A model generated the notes under the pieces. That model was given only the letters and a program-made list of their open reading frames with translations, did not search any database and was not told where the DNA came from. Below, piece by piece: positions 7,815 through 15,379 of a DNA stretch of 24,340 bases (position 1 is the stretch's first letter; each line of letters opens with the position of its first letter). Origin of the DNA: Fervidifonticultor_A octavus_A (lineage in GTDB: Bacteria; Sysuimicrobiota; Sysuimicrobiia; Sysuimicrobiales; Humicultoraceae); assembly GCA_031459655.1 (NCBI GenBank), contig JAVKID010000046.1, positions 1 through 24,340 of the forward strand, given 5' to 3'. Made by a program: the position numbers and the translations under genes.

Positions 7815-8685
7815 GCCCTTTCTCCCCCACCATCTGCAGCCGTGGCCCAAGGCCGCCAGCTGCCACACGCCTTTCAGGTTCGCGATGCCGCCATGCCGGG
7901 AGATCCCGATGCGCGACCGCCAGGTCTGCCCGAATGGCCAACGCGGCACTTCTGAGCTTCCCCACGAGGTGCGGGACCCGCGAGGGTGGGACTCTGGTCT
8001 GCGGCCCGAGGATGGCCAGCCCGCCCAGCAGGCGGCCTTCGGCATGCACCGGGACCGCGACCGCCGCCACGCCAGGCGTCAGCTCGCCCACGGTGTAGGC
8101 ATAGCCGCGCCGCCGGATCCGCTGGATCTTGCGGCGGAGCCGACCCGGCACGGTGACGGTCCGGGCGGTCACCTTCACGAGCCGCTGCCCCAGGATCGCG
8201 TCGATCTCCTCCTCCGGCAGATAGGCCAGCAGGACGAGGTTGGTGGCTCCGGCATGGAGCGGCCAGGGTTCGCCCACCGGGTAGGAGAGCCTCAGGGGGT
8301 GGTCGGACGTCTCGATGTCAACGACCACCGCGTGCTGACCCTGCTTCACCAGGAGGACGACCGTCTCACCCGTTTCTGCCTTCAGGCGACGGAGGTAGGG
8401 ACGGGCCACGGCGCGCCAATCGATGGCGGAGAGGGCGACCTGACCCAGATGGGCCATGCGGGCACTCAACCGGTAGGAGCGCGCCTCCGGATCGTACACC
8501 AACAGCCCCCCGAACTCCAGAGACCGCAACAGACGATACGCGGCGCTGGGGGAGATCCCGAGGGCCGCCGAGGCCCCCTGCACGCTCATCGTCGGTTGGT
8601 GGTGCGAGAACGCGCCCAGCAGACGCCCCGCGCGTTCCACACCCACGAGCACACTGCTCATCCTCCCCGAGCGCGGCCGAGCCAT
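7789..8685 (-). CDS. IclR-family transcriptional regulator
   Basis: About 298 residues. The N-terminal winged helix-turn-helix reads VERAGRLLGAF, then MSVQGASAALGISPSAAYRL as the recognition region. The C-terminal GAF-like effector domain includes the hallmark segments PYLRRLKAETGETVVLLV, PLHAGATNLVLLAYL and GVAAVAVPVHAEGRLLGGLAI. IclR proteins are small-molecule-responsive repressors or activators, usually of adjacent catabolic genes. The frame opens with GTG at 8703 and has ATGs at 8685 and 8661; I prefer 8685 because the helix-turn-helix follows at the usual distance, but no ribosome site decides it. A perfect 8-base inverted repeat lies 36-54 bases upstream and is a likely operator for autoregulation. 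The C-terminal tail of roughly 40 residues is longer than usual and overlaps the flavoprotein gene. Confidence 0.92.
   Translation of the reverse strand: MARPRSGRMSSVLVGVERAGRLLGAFSHHQPTMSVQGASAALGISPSAAYRLLRSLEFGGLLVYDPEARSYRLSARMAHLGQVALSAIDWRAVARPYLRRLKAETGETVVLLVKQGQHAVVVDIETSDHPLRLSYPVGEPWPLHAGATNLVLLAYLPEEEIDAILGQRLVKVTARTVTVPGRLRRKIQRIRRRGYAYTVGELTPGVAAVAVPVHAEGRLLGGLAILGPQTRVPPSRVPHLVGKLRSAALAIRADLAVAHRDLPAWRHREPERRVAAGGLGPRLQMVGEKGHGAPGAAD
7822..7828 (-). promoter_or_regulatory. Ribosome site deciding the flavoprotein start
   Basis: GGGGGAG (7828-7822, minus strand) stands 7 bases before ATG 7814 and lies within the 3' end of the IclR gene. The regulator and flavoprotein frames overlap by 26 bases, so translation of the two is probably coupled. 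Confidence 0.5.
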
Positions 8686-8720
8686 CGCGGCACCCCCGCC
8701 CACTCCTCCGGCGAGCCGGT

Positions 8721-8739
8721 TTTTTCGAATATCGAAAAA
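8721..8739. promoter_or_regulatory. Perfect palindrome, probable IclR operator
   Basis: TTTTTCGA-ATA-TCGAAAAA: two 8-base arms in perfect inverted repeat with a 3-base spacer. It lies in the 128-base gap between the permease end (8814) and the IclR start (8685), in an AT-rich patch inside a GC-rich region. Size and symmetry fit a dimeric regulator site, and IclR proteins commonly bind short palindromes upstream of their own gene. No convincing -35/-10 pair was found next to it. Confidence 0.6.
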
Positions 8740-8813
8740 CGTTTCTTGAATTGTGACGTCTTACATTCCGCGTCTCCCGCCCGTCTCCTGCCGGCCCGCC
8801 GCCGGCGTTCACG

Positions 8814-9614
8814 CTAGACGAGGAGCCTGAGCCGCAACACGCGCTCGAGGAACAGGCTCGCGGCGAAGACCACCACGACCAACGCGGCGCCCACGGCCGC
8901 CACGAGAGGGTCGAGCCGGGACTCCATGTAAGCGAAGACCCGCACCGGGAGGGTTGTACTGGCCGGCGTGGCCAGGAACAACGAGAGGGGGACGTTCACG
9001 AAGGACATGATGAAGGCCAGAACGAACCCCGCCGCCAGTCCCGTCCGGATCAGGGGGAGCGTGACGTGCCACAGCGTCTGCAGACGCCCGGCCCCGAGGC
9101 TCATGGCGGCTTCCTCCAACGACCGATCGAAATGGATGAGACTGGTCATCACCGCGCGCAGCACGAACGGCAAGACGAACACCGCGTGGACGCAGATCAG
9201 CCCGGCGGTGGTCGTCGGGATCCGAAGGACATTGAGCAACTGCAGCATCGCCAGACCCAGCACGATCTGCGGGACGACCAGCGGGGCGACAAAGAAGGTG
9301 GCGACGCCGTCCCGCAGGCGAAAGCGGCCCCGCACCAGCGCAAACGCCGCGGGGCCGGCCAGCAGCACGGCCATCCCGGCGGCACTGGTTGCCACCGCGA
9401 GGCTGACCGTCATGGAGCGTACAAACTCCTTGTGCTGCACGAGCTGGGCGTACCAGCGCAGGGTGAACGACTCAAAGGGACTCGGGAAACTCGTGGCCGA
9501 ATTCACGGACCCGACGACGACGATCAGCAAGGGACCCAGGATGTAGAGGTAGACGATCCCCAGGAACCCGTACGAAAGCAGCTCGCCGACTCTCCGCACC
9601 CCAGACGACATCAC
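8814..9614 (-). CDS. ABC transporter permease (PotC-like)
   Basis: A 266-residue inner-membrane permease of the polyamine/2-aminoethylphosphonate class. About six hydrophobic segments are visible, starting with LLSYGFLGIVYLYILGPLLIV. The cytoplasmic EAA loop that contacts the ATPase reads EEAAMSLGAGRLQTLWHVTL, followed by PLIRTGL. The length is normal for PotC. It follows the other permease gene by 39 bases and should form a heterodimer with it; the ATPase (1637-2707) and binding protein (4062-5225) are farther down the same strand. The ATG at 9614 has no strong ribosome site. Confidence 0.93.
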   Translation of the reverse strand: MMSSGVRRVGELLSYGFLGIVYLYILGPLLIVVVGSVNSATSFPSPFESFTLRWYAQLVQHKEFVRSMTVSLAVATSAAGMAVLLAGPAAFALVRGRFRLRDGVATFFVAPLVVPQIVLGLAMLQLLNVLRIPTTTAGLICVHAVFVLPFVLRAVMTSLIHFDRSLEEAAMSLGAGRLQTLWHVTLPLIRTGLAAGFVLAFIMSFVNVPLSLFLATPASTTLPVRVFAYMESRLDPLVAAVGAALVVVVFAASLFLERVLRLRLLV

Positions 9615-9653
9615 GGCAGCGACCCGCGGGACGTCCGCGACCTCCAGCTCATG

Positions 9654-10592
9654 TCACCCAAAGCGCCGCTCGATCAGGCGGCCGACGGTTCGGTTGTAGG
9701 CGACAATCACGATCACCGTGATCACGACCAGCAGGATGGCAGCCGTTGACGCCAGTTCCCAACTGAACGTGCCGAACATGAACTGGGCGATCAAGGTGGT
9801 CACCACCAGGAGGGTCTCACCCCCCAGGTAGTGCGGGGCCACGAAGGCGCTCACCGCCAGCGTGAAAGCGATGAGCGACCCCGAGAAGACTCCGGGCAGG
9901 CTCAACGGCCACGTCACATAGCAAAACGTCCGGAGGGGGTCGGCACCCAGGCTGCCGGCCGCTTCGACCAGCGCAGGGTCGATCCGCATGAGGGAGTTGA
10001 AGATGTTGAGCACGACGAACGCTAGGGTGAACTGCACCAGGGCGATAACGACGGCGACTTCCGTCCCGATGAACTGCACCGGCTGCGAGACTAGCCCGAG
10101 GCGGACGAGCGCCGTGTTCACCAGGCCGCCGCGCGGCAGGAGGAGCATCCAGCCCAGGACCACCACCAACGGCCCGGCCAGGATGGGGAAGCTGAGCCCC
10201 AGGATGAGGGTGCTGCCGAGCCTGGCATGGAGCCGCCGCAGGATCAACGCCGTCGGATAGCCCAACAGCAAGGCTCCCACCGCGACGTAGGTCGCCAGCC
10301 GCAGCGTGCGCGCAAACGCCTCGACATAGACCCGCCGTTGGGCCAGATAGACGTAGTTGCCCATGCCCACCGTGGTCTGCTCTGGAGGGAGCAGGGAGTT
10401 GGGTTGCAAACTGTAGACAAGGGTGATGGCCAGCGGCGCGACCATGAAGACGAACAGGAAGAGGACACCGGGACCCAGCAGGAGCAGAGGCCCCCACCAC
10501 ACCCGACCGCGCCCCAGCCCTGCGCTCAGGCTGCTGCTCCCGTCCCCCGGCGCTTCGGGATGCCCTGGCGGAGCGGCCTGGCTGGAGCCCAT
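9654..10592 (-). CDS. ABC transporter permease (PotB-like)
   Basis: About 312 residues. A polar N-terminal tail is followed by WWGPLLLLGPGVLFLFVFMV and five further hydrophobic segments, then the EAA loop VEAAGSLGADPLRTFCYVTW. This is the PotB-type partner of the PotC-like permease. The ATG at 10592 is preferred: GGGGAGAGG (10607-10599) lies 6 bases upstream. An alternative in-frame ATG at 10625 overlaps the stop of the phosphoribosyltransferase gene and would add 11 residues. The near-contact with the phosphoribosyltransferase gene suggests co-transcription from the divergent region at 11192-11282. Confidence 0.92.
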   Translation of the reverse strand: MGSSQAAPPGHPEAPGDGSSSLSAGLGRGRVWWGPLLLLGPGVLFLFVFMVAPLAITLVYSLQPNSLLPPEQTTVGMGNYVYLAQRRVYVEAFARTLRLATYVAVGALLLGYPTALILRRLHARLGSTLILGLSFPILAGPLVVVLGWMLLLPRGGLVNTALVRLGLVSQPVQFIGTEVAVVIALVQFTLAFVVLNIFNSLMRIDPALVEAAGSLGADPLRTFCYVTWPLSLPGVFSGSLIAFTLAVSAFVAPHYLGGETLLVVTTLIAQFMFGTFSWELASTAAILLVVITVIVIVAYNRTVGRLIERRFG

Positions 10593-10618
10593 GGCGGTCC
10601 TCTCCCCGGGACCTGCCT

Positions 10619-11191
10619 CTACCATGCGCCCTCGGCCTTGAAGACGGGAAGGATCCCCAGCGCCCGCACGCCCGCCCGCTCGTCCCCCTCCAGCAGCAGC
10701 GCCGCGATGGAGACCACCTCGCCGCCGGCGTCCCGCACCAGCGTCGCCATGGCGTCGAGGGTCGCACCCGTGCTGACGATGTCGTCGATCAGGCCCACCC
10801 GCCGGCCTCTGAGTTTGAGCGCGTCGCGGCCGTCCATGTAGAGTTCTTCCTCGGTGCGGGCCGTGATGGGCTTGTAGCGCACCGTGAGCGGTGAGAGCAT
10901 GAACGGCCGGACCTCCTTGCGGCAGACCACGTAGGGTTTCAGCCCGCTGTACGTGGCGATGGCGTGGGCGAGGGGGATGCCCTTCGTCTCGGTGGTGACG
11001 AAGACCTCGCAGCCGGCCAGGTCCGGCGCCAGGGCCCGGGCCGCCCGGTCGATCACCTCGGTGTCGCCCAGGCTGTAGTAGTACGCGATCCAGGTATCCG
11101 GCGCCACCTGGATGAGCGGCAGCGTACGGACAGTGCCCGCCACCTCGAGGTCGAAGGTCGGCTGGCCACGATACGGAAGGATGTGCGGCAT
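10619..11191 (-). CDS. Purine-type phosphoribosyltransferase (Apt-like)
   Basis: A 190-residue type I phosphoribosyltransferase, which joins a base to PRPP to give a nucleotide. The PRPP-binding motif is VGLIDDIVSTGATLD (132-146), and an upstream strand VFVTTETKGIPLA fits the PPi-loop region seen in adenine and xanthine phosphoribosyltransferases. The N-terminal part (PYRGQPTFDLEVAGTVRTLP) differs from housekeeping Apt, so base specificity is open. AGAGGG lies 5 bases before the ATG. It is divergent from adenine deaminase with 91 bases between starts, and it heads the transporter array on the minus strand. A role in salvaging the free base that the deaminase would destroy is a reasonable inference. 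Confidence 0.85.
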   Translation of the reverse strand: MPHILPYRGQPTFDLEVAGTVRTLPLIQVAPDTWIAYYYSLGDTEVIDRAARALAPDLAGCEVFVTTETKGIPLAHAIATYSGLKPYVVCRKEVRPFMLSPLTVRYKPITARTEEELYMDGRDALKLRGRRVGLIDDIVSTGATLDAMATLVRDAGGEVVSIAALLLEGDERAGVRALGILPVFKAEGAW

Positions 11192-11282
11192 GGTTACCCT
11201 CTGCGATTCAACGAGTCCCTACGTCTTGCAGTTTCTTCCTCGCCCGCAGGAACCCTTGCGGGGGCCGCGGAAGTCCGGGGCA
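11192..11282. promoter_or_regulatory. Divergent intergenic region, PRT / adenine deaminase
   Basis: This 91-base gap must carry promoters for both the minus-strand phosphoribosyltransferase/transporter array and plus-strand adenine deaminase. I see no clear -35/-10 pair. It contains one hairpin at 11243-11262: an 8-base-pair stem (CCCGCAGG with CTTGCGGG, one G-T pair) closed by an AACC loop, 20 bases before the ade start. I do not recognise the conserved core of a purine riboswitch. Confidence 0.4.
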
Positions 11283-13004
11283 ATGGATCTGCCGCGGCTC
11301 ATCCGGGTCGCCCGGGCCAGGGAGCCCGCCGATCTCCTGTTGGCCAACGCCCGCGTCGTCGACCTCTACGGCCTTGAGGTCATCGAAGGCGACGTGGCCG
11401 TGGCCGAGGGCCGCATCGCCGGCATCGCCCTCGGATCCGACCGGGGGACCTACCGGGCCCGTGAGGTCTGCGACCTGGAAGGGTCCTACCTGGCGCCGGG
11501 CTTCATCGACGGCCACGTCCACATCGAGAGTTCGATGGTCGACATCCCGGAGTTCGCCCGGGTGGTCGTGCCCCGCGGCACCACCACCGTGATCACCGAC
11601 CCCCACGAGATCGCCAACGTGCTGGGGATGAGCGGGATCCGCTACATGCTCCAGGCCGCCAAGTACAACCCCCTCAGCGTCTTCGTCATGGCCTCATCCT
11701 GCGTCCCGGCCAGCGCCATGGAGAGCGCCGGCGCCGAACTGACCGCCTACGACCTGGAGACGCTCATGCAGGACAAGTGGGTGCTGGGCCTGGCCGAGAT
11801 GATGAACACGCCGGGACTGCTGGCCGGCGATCCGGAGGTCCTGGCCAAGATCGCCTCCGCCGGCGGCCGTCCGATCGACGGCCACGCGCCGGGACTGGCC
11901 GGCCCGGACCTCAACGCCTACATCGCCGCCGGGGTGGGGACCGACCACGAGTGCACCACCGTCGAGGAGGCCCGGGAGAAACTGCGCCGGGGCATGTACA
12001 TCCTGCTCCGCGAGGCCACCGGCGCGCGCAACCTCACCGACCTGCTGCCGCTGGTGACCCGCGAGAACGCCCGCCGCTGCGTCTTCTGCACCGACGACCG
12101 CACCCCGGGCCACCTGCTGGCCGACGGACACATCGATGCCATGGTCCGGCAGGCCATCGCCTGGGGTCTGGATCCCCTGCTGGCGCTGCAGATCGGCAGC
12201 CTGAACGCCGCCGAGTGCTTCCGGCTCTATGACCGCGGGGCCGTGGCCCCGGGACGGCTCGCCGACCTGATCGTCTTCGACGACCTGCGGGCGCCGCGTC
12301 CCCGGCTGGTGTACCGGCACGGCCGGCTCGCCGCTCGCGACGGCGAACTCCTCCCCTACGAACGGCCCGAGCGGCTCCCGGCGCTGCGCGGTTCGATCAA
12401 CGTTCCGCGTGGCACCCTGCACTTCCGCATCCCGGCCCGGGGCCGCCGCATCCGCGTCATCGAGGTGATCCCCAACCAGATCGTCACCGGCGCCGCGGTG
12501 GCAGACGCCGCGGTGGCGGACGGCGAGGCCACGGCGGACCCCGGGCGCGACCTGCTGAAACTGGCGGTCATCGAGCGCCATGCCGGCAGCGGCCGGATCG
12601 GGTTGGGGTTCATCCGCGGCTTCGGGCTGAAGTTCGGCGCCCTGGCGTCCAGCGTGGCGCACGACGCCCACAACATCATCGTGGTGGGCGCCAGCGACGA
12701 GGCCATGCGCGAGGCCGTCGAGGTGATCCTCAAGATGCAGGGCGGGCTGGCCGCGGTGGCCGGACGGGAGACCGTCGCGCTGCCGCTGCCCATCGCCGGG
12801 CTCATGTCAAGACAGCCGGCCGCGGTCGTGGCCGAGCAGCTGCGCGCCCTGGACCAGGCGGCCAGCCGGATGGGCTGCGCGCTGGCGCATCCCTTCATGA
12901 CGCTCTCGTTCATGGCGCTGTCGGTGATCCCGGAACTGAAGCTGACCGACCGCGGCCTGCTGGACGTCAGGCGCTTCCAGATCGTCCCGCTGTTCGTGGA
13001 CTGA
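11283..13004 (+). CDS. ade: Adenine deaminase
   Basis: A 573-residue amidohydrolase that converts adenine to hypoxanthine and ammonia in the cytoplasm. Family signatures are strong: GFIDGHVHIESSM with metal ligands His78 and His80, TTTVITDPHEIANVLG with Asp106, His108 and Glu109, Glu172 in LGLAEMMN, DGHAPGL (His201), GTDHECTT (His222), and FCTDDRTPG with Asp271. The C-terminal domain characteristic of this enzyme is present, including GLGFIRGFGLKFGALASSVA followed by HDAHNIIVVG. The open frame begins at 11112, but the first 57 codons overlap the divergent phosphoribosyltransferase and are not conserved, so ATG 11283 is chosen. It points toward the convergent hydantoinase gene, with a shared terminator-like hairpin between them. 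Its product feeds the hydroxylation step expected of the xanthine dehydrogenase-like operon at 16231. Confidence 0.95.
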   Translation: MDLPRLIRVARAREPADLLLANARVVDLYGLEVIEGDVAVAEGRIAGIALGSDRGTYRAREVCDLEGSYLAPGFIDGHVHIESSMVDIPEFARVVVPRGTTTVITDPHEIANVLGMSGIRYMLQAAKYNPLSVFVMASSCVPASAMESAGAELTAYDLETLMQDKWVLGLAEMMNTPGLLAGDPEVLAKIASAGGRPIDGHAPGLAGPDLNAYIAAGVGTDHECTTVEEAREKLRRGMYILLREATGARNLTDLLPLVTRENARRCVFCTDDRTPGHLLADGHIDAMVRQAIAWGLDPLLALQIGSLNAAECFRLYDRGAVAPGRLADLIVFDDLRAPRPRLVYRHGRLAARDGELLPYERPERLPALRGSINVPRGTLHFRIPARGRRIRVIEVIPNQIVTGAAVADAAVADGEATADPGRDLLKLAVIERHAGSGRIGLGFIRGFGLKFGALASSVAHDAHNIIVVGASDEAMREAVEVILKMQGGLAAVAGRETVALPLPIAGLMSRQPAAVVAEQLRALDQAASRMGCALAHPFMTLSFMALSVIPELKLTDRGLLDVRRFQIVPLFVD

Positions 13005-13039
13005 CCGCCCGGGCCGCAGACGACGGCTCGCTCGGGTGG
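13005..13039. terminator. Terminator-like hairpin shared by convergent genes
   Basis: Directly after the ade stop codon, CCGCCCGGGC (13005-13014) pairs with GCTCGGGTGG (13030-13039) along all ten positions, including two G-T pairs, with a 15-base loop. It lies between ade (ends 13004) and the converging hydantoinase (ends 13047). There is no T-tract on either strand, so it is either Rho-independent in a relaxed sense or simply GC-rich structure. Confidence 0.35.
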
Positions 13040-13046
13040 GGAAAGC

Positions 13047-14429
13047 CTACGGCGGCGCAAACCGCGCCCGGGGGAGGAACTGCCCCGTGCCGGGTTCGCC
13101 CAGGAACCGCTCGCCGTCCACCACCTGCCGTCCGCGAACCCAGACCGCGGTCGGCACGCCCCGGACTCGCAGGCCCTCGAAGAGGTTGTAATCCACGTTC
13201 ATGTGGTGGGTCCGGGCGCCCAGCGTCCGCTCGGCCGCCAGGTCCCACAGAGCCAGGTCGGCGTCGGCGCCGACCGCGATGGTCCCCTTGCGGGGGGCGA
13301 GTCCGAAGAGCCGCGCCGGGTTGGTCGCCGTGAGTTCCACGAACCGGTTGAGGGAGAAGCGCCCGCCCCCTACCCCGGCGTGGTGGAGGACGGTCAGGCG
13401 GTCCTCGATCACCGGCAGGCCGTTGGGGATCTTCCGGAAGTCGTCCCGGCCCAGGGTCTTCTGGGTCGCGAAGAAGAACGGACAGTGGTCGGTGGAGACC
13501 ACCGATAGCGCGCCGTCGCGCAGCCCCGCCCACAGGGCCTCCTGGTCGGAGGCGGTTCGGAACGGCGGGGAGCAGACGAACTTGGCCCCCTCGAAGCCCG
13601 GCCGCGCCAGGTCGTCGGCGGTGAAGAACAGGTACTGCACGCACGTCTCGGCCCACACCGGAAGCCCCCGCGCGCGCGCCGCCCGCACCTGCTGCAGCGC
13701 CAGGTCGCAGGTCAGGTGGACCACAAAGAGTGGGGCACCGGCGACCGCGGCCAGCGCGATCGCCCGTCCCGTGGCCTCCCCTTCCAGTTCGGGCGGCCGC
13801 GTCAGCGCGTGGTAGCGGGGCTCGAGGTGGCCGGCGGCGGCCGCCTCCTGGACGAGCAGGTCAATGGCGTCCCCGTGCTCGCAGTGCACCATGGTCAACA
13901 GACCCGCCGGACCTGCGCGGCGCATGATCCGGACGATGTCGGCGTCTTCCACCATGACCCGGCCGCGGTAGGCCATCAGGACCTTCACCGTCGTGATCCC
14001 CCACTCGGGCAGCAGGACAACCTCGTCCAGCACGGCCGGGGTGGGGTCGGTGATGGTCATGTGGAAGCCGTAGTCGATGCACGCTTTGCCGCGAGCCTTG
14101 GCGTGCCAGAGGTCGAGGGCCTCGCGCAGGCTGGCGCCCTTCGGCTGGATGACGAAGTCGAGGTGCGACGTGGTGCCGCCGAACGCGGCGGCGACGTGGC
14201 CGGTGTGGAAGTCATCGGAGGAGGCGATCTCGCCCAGGGGCATGTCCAGGTGGGTGTGGACGTCGATCCCTCCAGGCAGCAGGTGCTTGCCTCGGGCGTC
14301 TACGACCGTCGCGCCGTCGGAAGGGAGGTCGCGCCCGATGGCGGCGATCTGCTCGCCGACGATGAGGACGTCGGCCCGGTAGATCTCTGCGGATGTGACG
14401 ATCGTCCCACCCTTCAGCAGCGTGGCCAT
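13047..14429 (-). CDS. hydA: Dihydropyrimidinase / D-hydantoinase
   Basis: A 460-residue cyclic-amidohydrolase that opens dihydropyrimidine, hydantoin or related ureide rings. It has PGGIDVHTHLDMP (His58, His60), the SSDDFHTGHVAAAFGGTTSH segment typical of the family, the carboxylated-lysine candidate Lys149 in GITTVKVLMAYRG, His182 in VHCEHGD, His238 in VVHLTCD, ETCVQYL (261-267), and Asp314 in VVSTDHCPF. All binuclear metal ligands are accounted for. ATG 14429 has GAGAGG 7 bases upstream; the same frame runs open far beyond it to 16289 but only as a shadow of the phosphate permease gene. It is 11 bases downstream of that permease gene and likely shares its transcript. The family includes HydA/YgeZ of urate-inducible loci; allantoinase is a less likely alternative. 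Confidence 0.93.
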   Translation of the reverse strand: MATLLKGGTIVTSAEIYRADVLIVGEQIAAIGRDLPSDGATVVDARGKHLLPGGIDVHTHLDMPLGEIASSDDFHTGHVAAAFGGTTSHLDFVIQPKGASLREALDLWHAKARGKACIDYGFHMTITDPTPAVLDEVVLLPEWGITTVKVLMAYRGRVMVEDADIVRIMRRAGPAGLLTMVHCEHGDAIDLLVQEAAAAGHLEPRYHALTRPPELEGEATGRAIALAAVAGAPLFVVHLTCDLALQQVRAARARGLPVWAETCVQYLFFTADDLARPGFEGAKFVCSPPFRTASDQEALWAGLRDGALSVVSTDHCPFFFATQKTLGRDDFRKIPNGLPVIEDRLTVLHHAGVGGGRFSLNRFVELTATNPARLFGLAPRKGTIAVGADADLALWDLAAERTLGARTHHMNVDYNLFEGLRVRGVPTAVWVRGRQVVDGERFLGEPGTGQFLPRARFAPP

Positions 14430-14440
14430 GGGTGCGCCTC

Positions 14441-15376
14441 TCACCGGATCGCAGTATAGCCTGCCAGCAGGGCATAGGCCACAGCCGCCGCCACGGCGAT
14501 GCTGACGACCCAGCTCAGGGGGATCACCCAGAACATCCGCCGGTTGACGGTCATCATCCCCTTGGTGAGCCCCACGCCGACCACGGAGCCCACGATCGCC
14601 TGGGACGTGGACACGGGGATGCTGAGCTGGGTGAACAGGTGGACGGTGACAGCGGTCCCGGCGACGGCGACCAGGGCCGAGATCGGATCCAGGGCCGTGA
14701 TCTGTTTGCCGACCGTCAGGATGACCCGCTCGCTGAAGGTGAGCACGCCGGCGGCGATGGCCAACCCGCCTAGCAGCGCTCCCGCCGGCGCGCCCACCAC
14801 CCCCACCGCGACGACGGGGGCCATGGCGTTGCCCACGTTGTTGGCCCCCAACGCGTAGGCCCCGTAGCACCCCACGGCCACGGCGCTGTAGCGCACCAGG
14901 CGCTGGAACATCAGCAGGCTGCCCAACCAGCGGGATGAGGCTCCGGCGACCGCCTGGTAGAGCAGGTACGCGGTGATCCCGGCCCCGACCGGCGCCGTGA
15001 CCATCGACGCCGCCAGTTTGGCGGCCGTGGGCAGGTGGACGGCCTGGCCCTGGAACAGGCCCACGGAAACCAGCGCCCCGACGATCGAGTGCGAGGAGGA
15101 GACCGGCATCCCCAAAAACGTCATGACGCCCACGGAGAGGCCCGCCGCCAGCGTCGCCACCACGCTGGTCTCCAGGCTGAGCCGCGTCAGCCCCCCCAGG
15201 GTGGGGAAGACCTTCTCGCCCTCCGCGACCGCGCCCAGGACGACGAAGAGCGCCGCCAGGGCGATCGCCCGTCGGTAGGAGATGATATTGGCTCCCACCT
15301 GCGGGCCGAAGGTGTTGGCGGCGTCGTTGGCGCCGATCCCCCAGCCCAGGAACAGCCCCGGCAGGAGCGCCAGCAT
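14441..15376 (-). CDS. PiT-family inorganic phosphate permease
   Basis: A 311-residue, strongly hydrophobic transporter of the PiT family (Na+- or H+-coupled phosphate uptake). Two inverted family repeats are visible: GIGANDAANTFGPQVGA (14-30) with PVSSSHSIVGALVSVGL in the first half, and LGANNVGNAMAP with PVSTSQAIVGSVVGVGL in the second. About ten membrane segments can be counted. The length is at the short end for the family. It begins 3 bases after the DUF47 gene and is followed by the hydantoinase after 11 bases, so a three-gene operon is likely. PiT relatives can carry other oxyanions such as sulfate; specificity cannot be read here. Confidence 0.93.
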   Translation of the reverse strand: MLALLPGLFLGWGIGANDAANTFGPQVGANIISYRRAIALAALFVVLGAVAEGEKVFPTLGGLTRLSLETSVVATLAAGLSVGVMTFLGMPVSSSHSIVGALVSVGLFQGQAVHLPTAAKLAASMVTAPVGAGITAYLLYQAVAGASSRWLGSLLMFQRLVRYSAVAVGCYGAYALGANNVGNAMAPVVAVGVVGAPAGALLGGLAIAAGVLTFSERVILTVGKQITALDPISALVAVAGTAVTVHLFTQLSIPVSTSQAIVGSVVGVGLTKGMMTVNRRMFWVIPLSWVVSIAVAAAVAYALLAGYTAIR

Positions 15377-15379
15377 GCC

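Noticed and set aside
7815..8045. N-terminal extension of the flavoprotein to a start at 8045.
   Set aside because: The extra 77 residues are non-conserved and lie within the IclR gene. A good ribosome site precedes ATG 7814, and the FAD-binding motif follows at the normal distance.
11192..11282. A purine riboswitch in the leader of adenine deaminase or the phosphoribosyltransferase.
   Set aside because: Only one simple hairpin is seen. The three-helix layout and conserved junction bases of the purine riboswitch could not be found on either strand.
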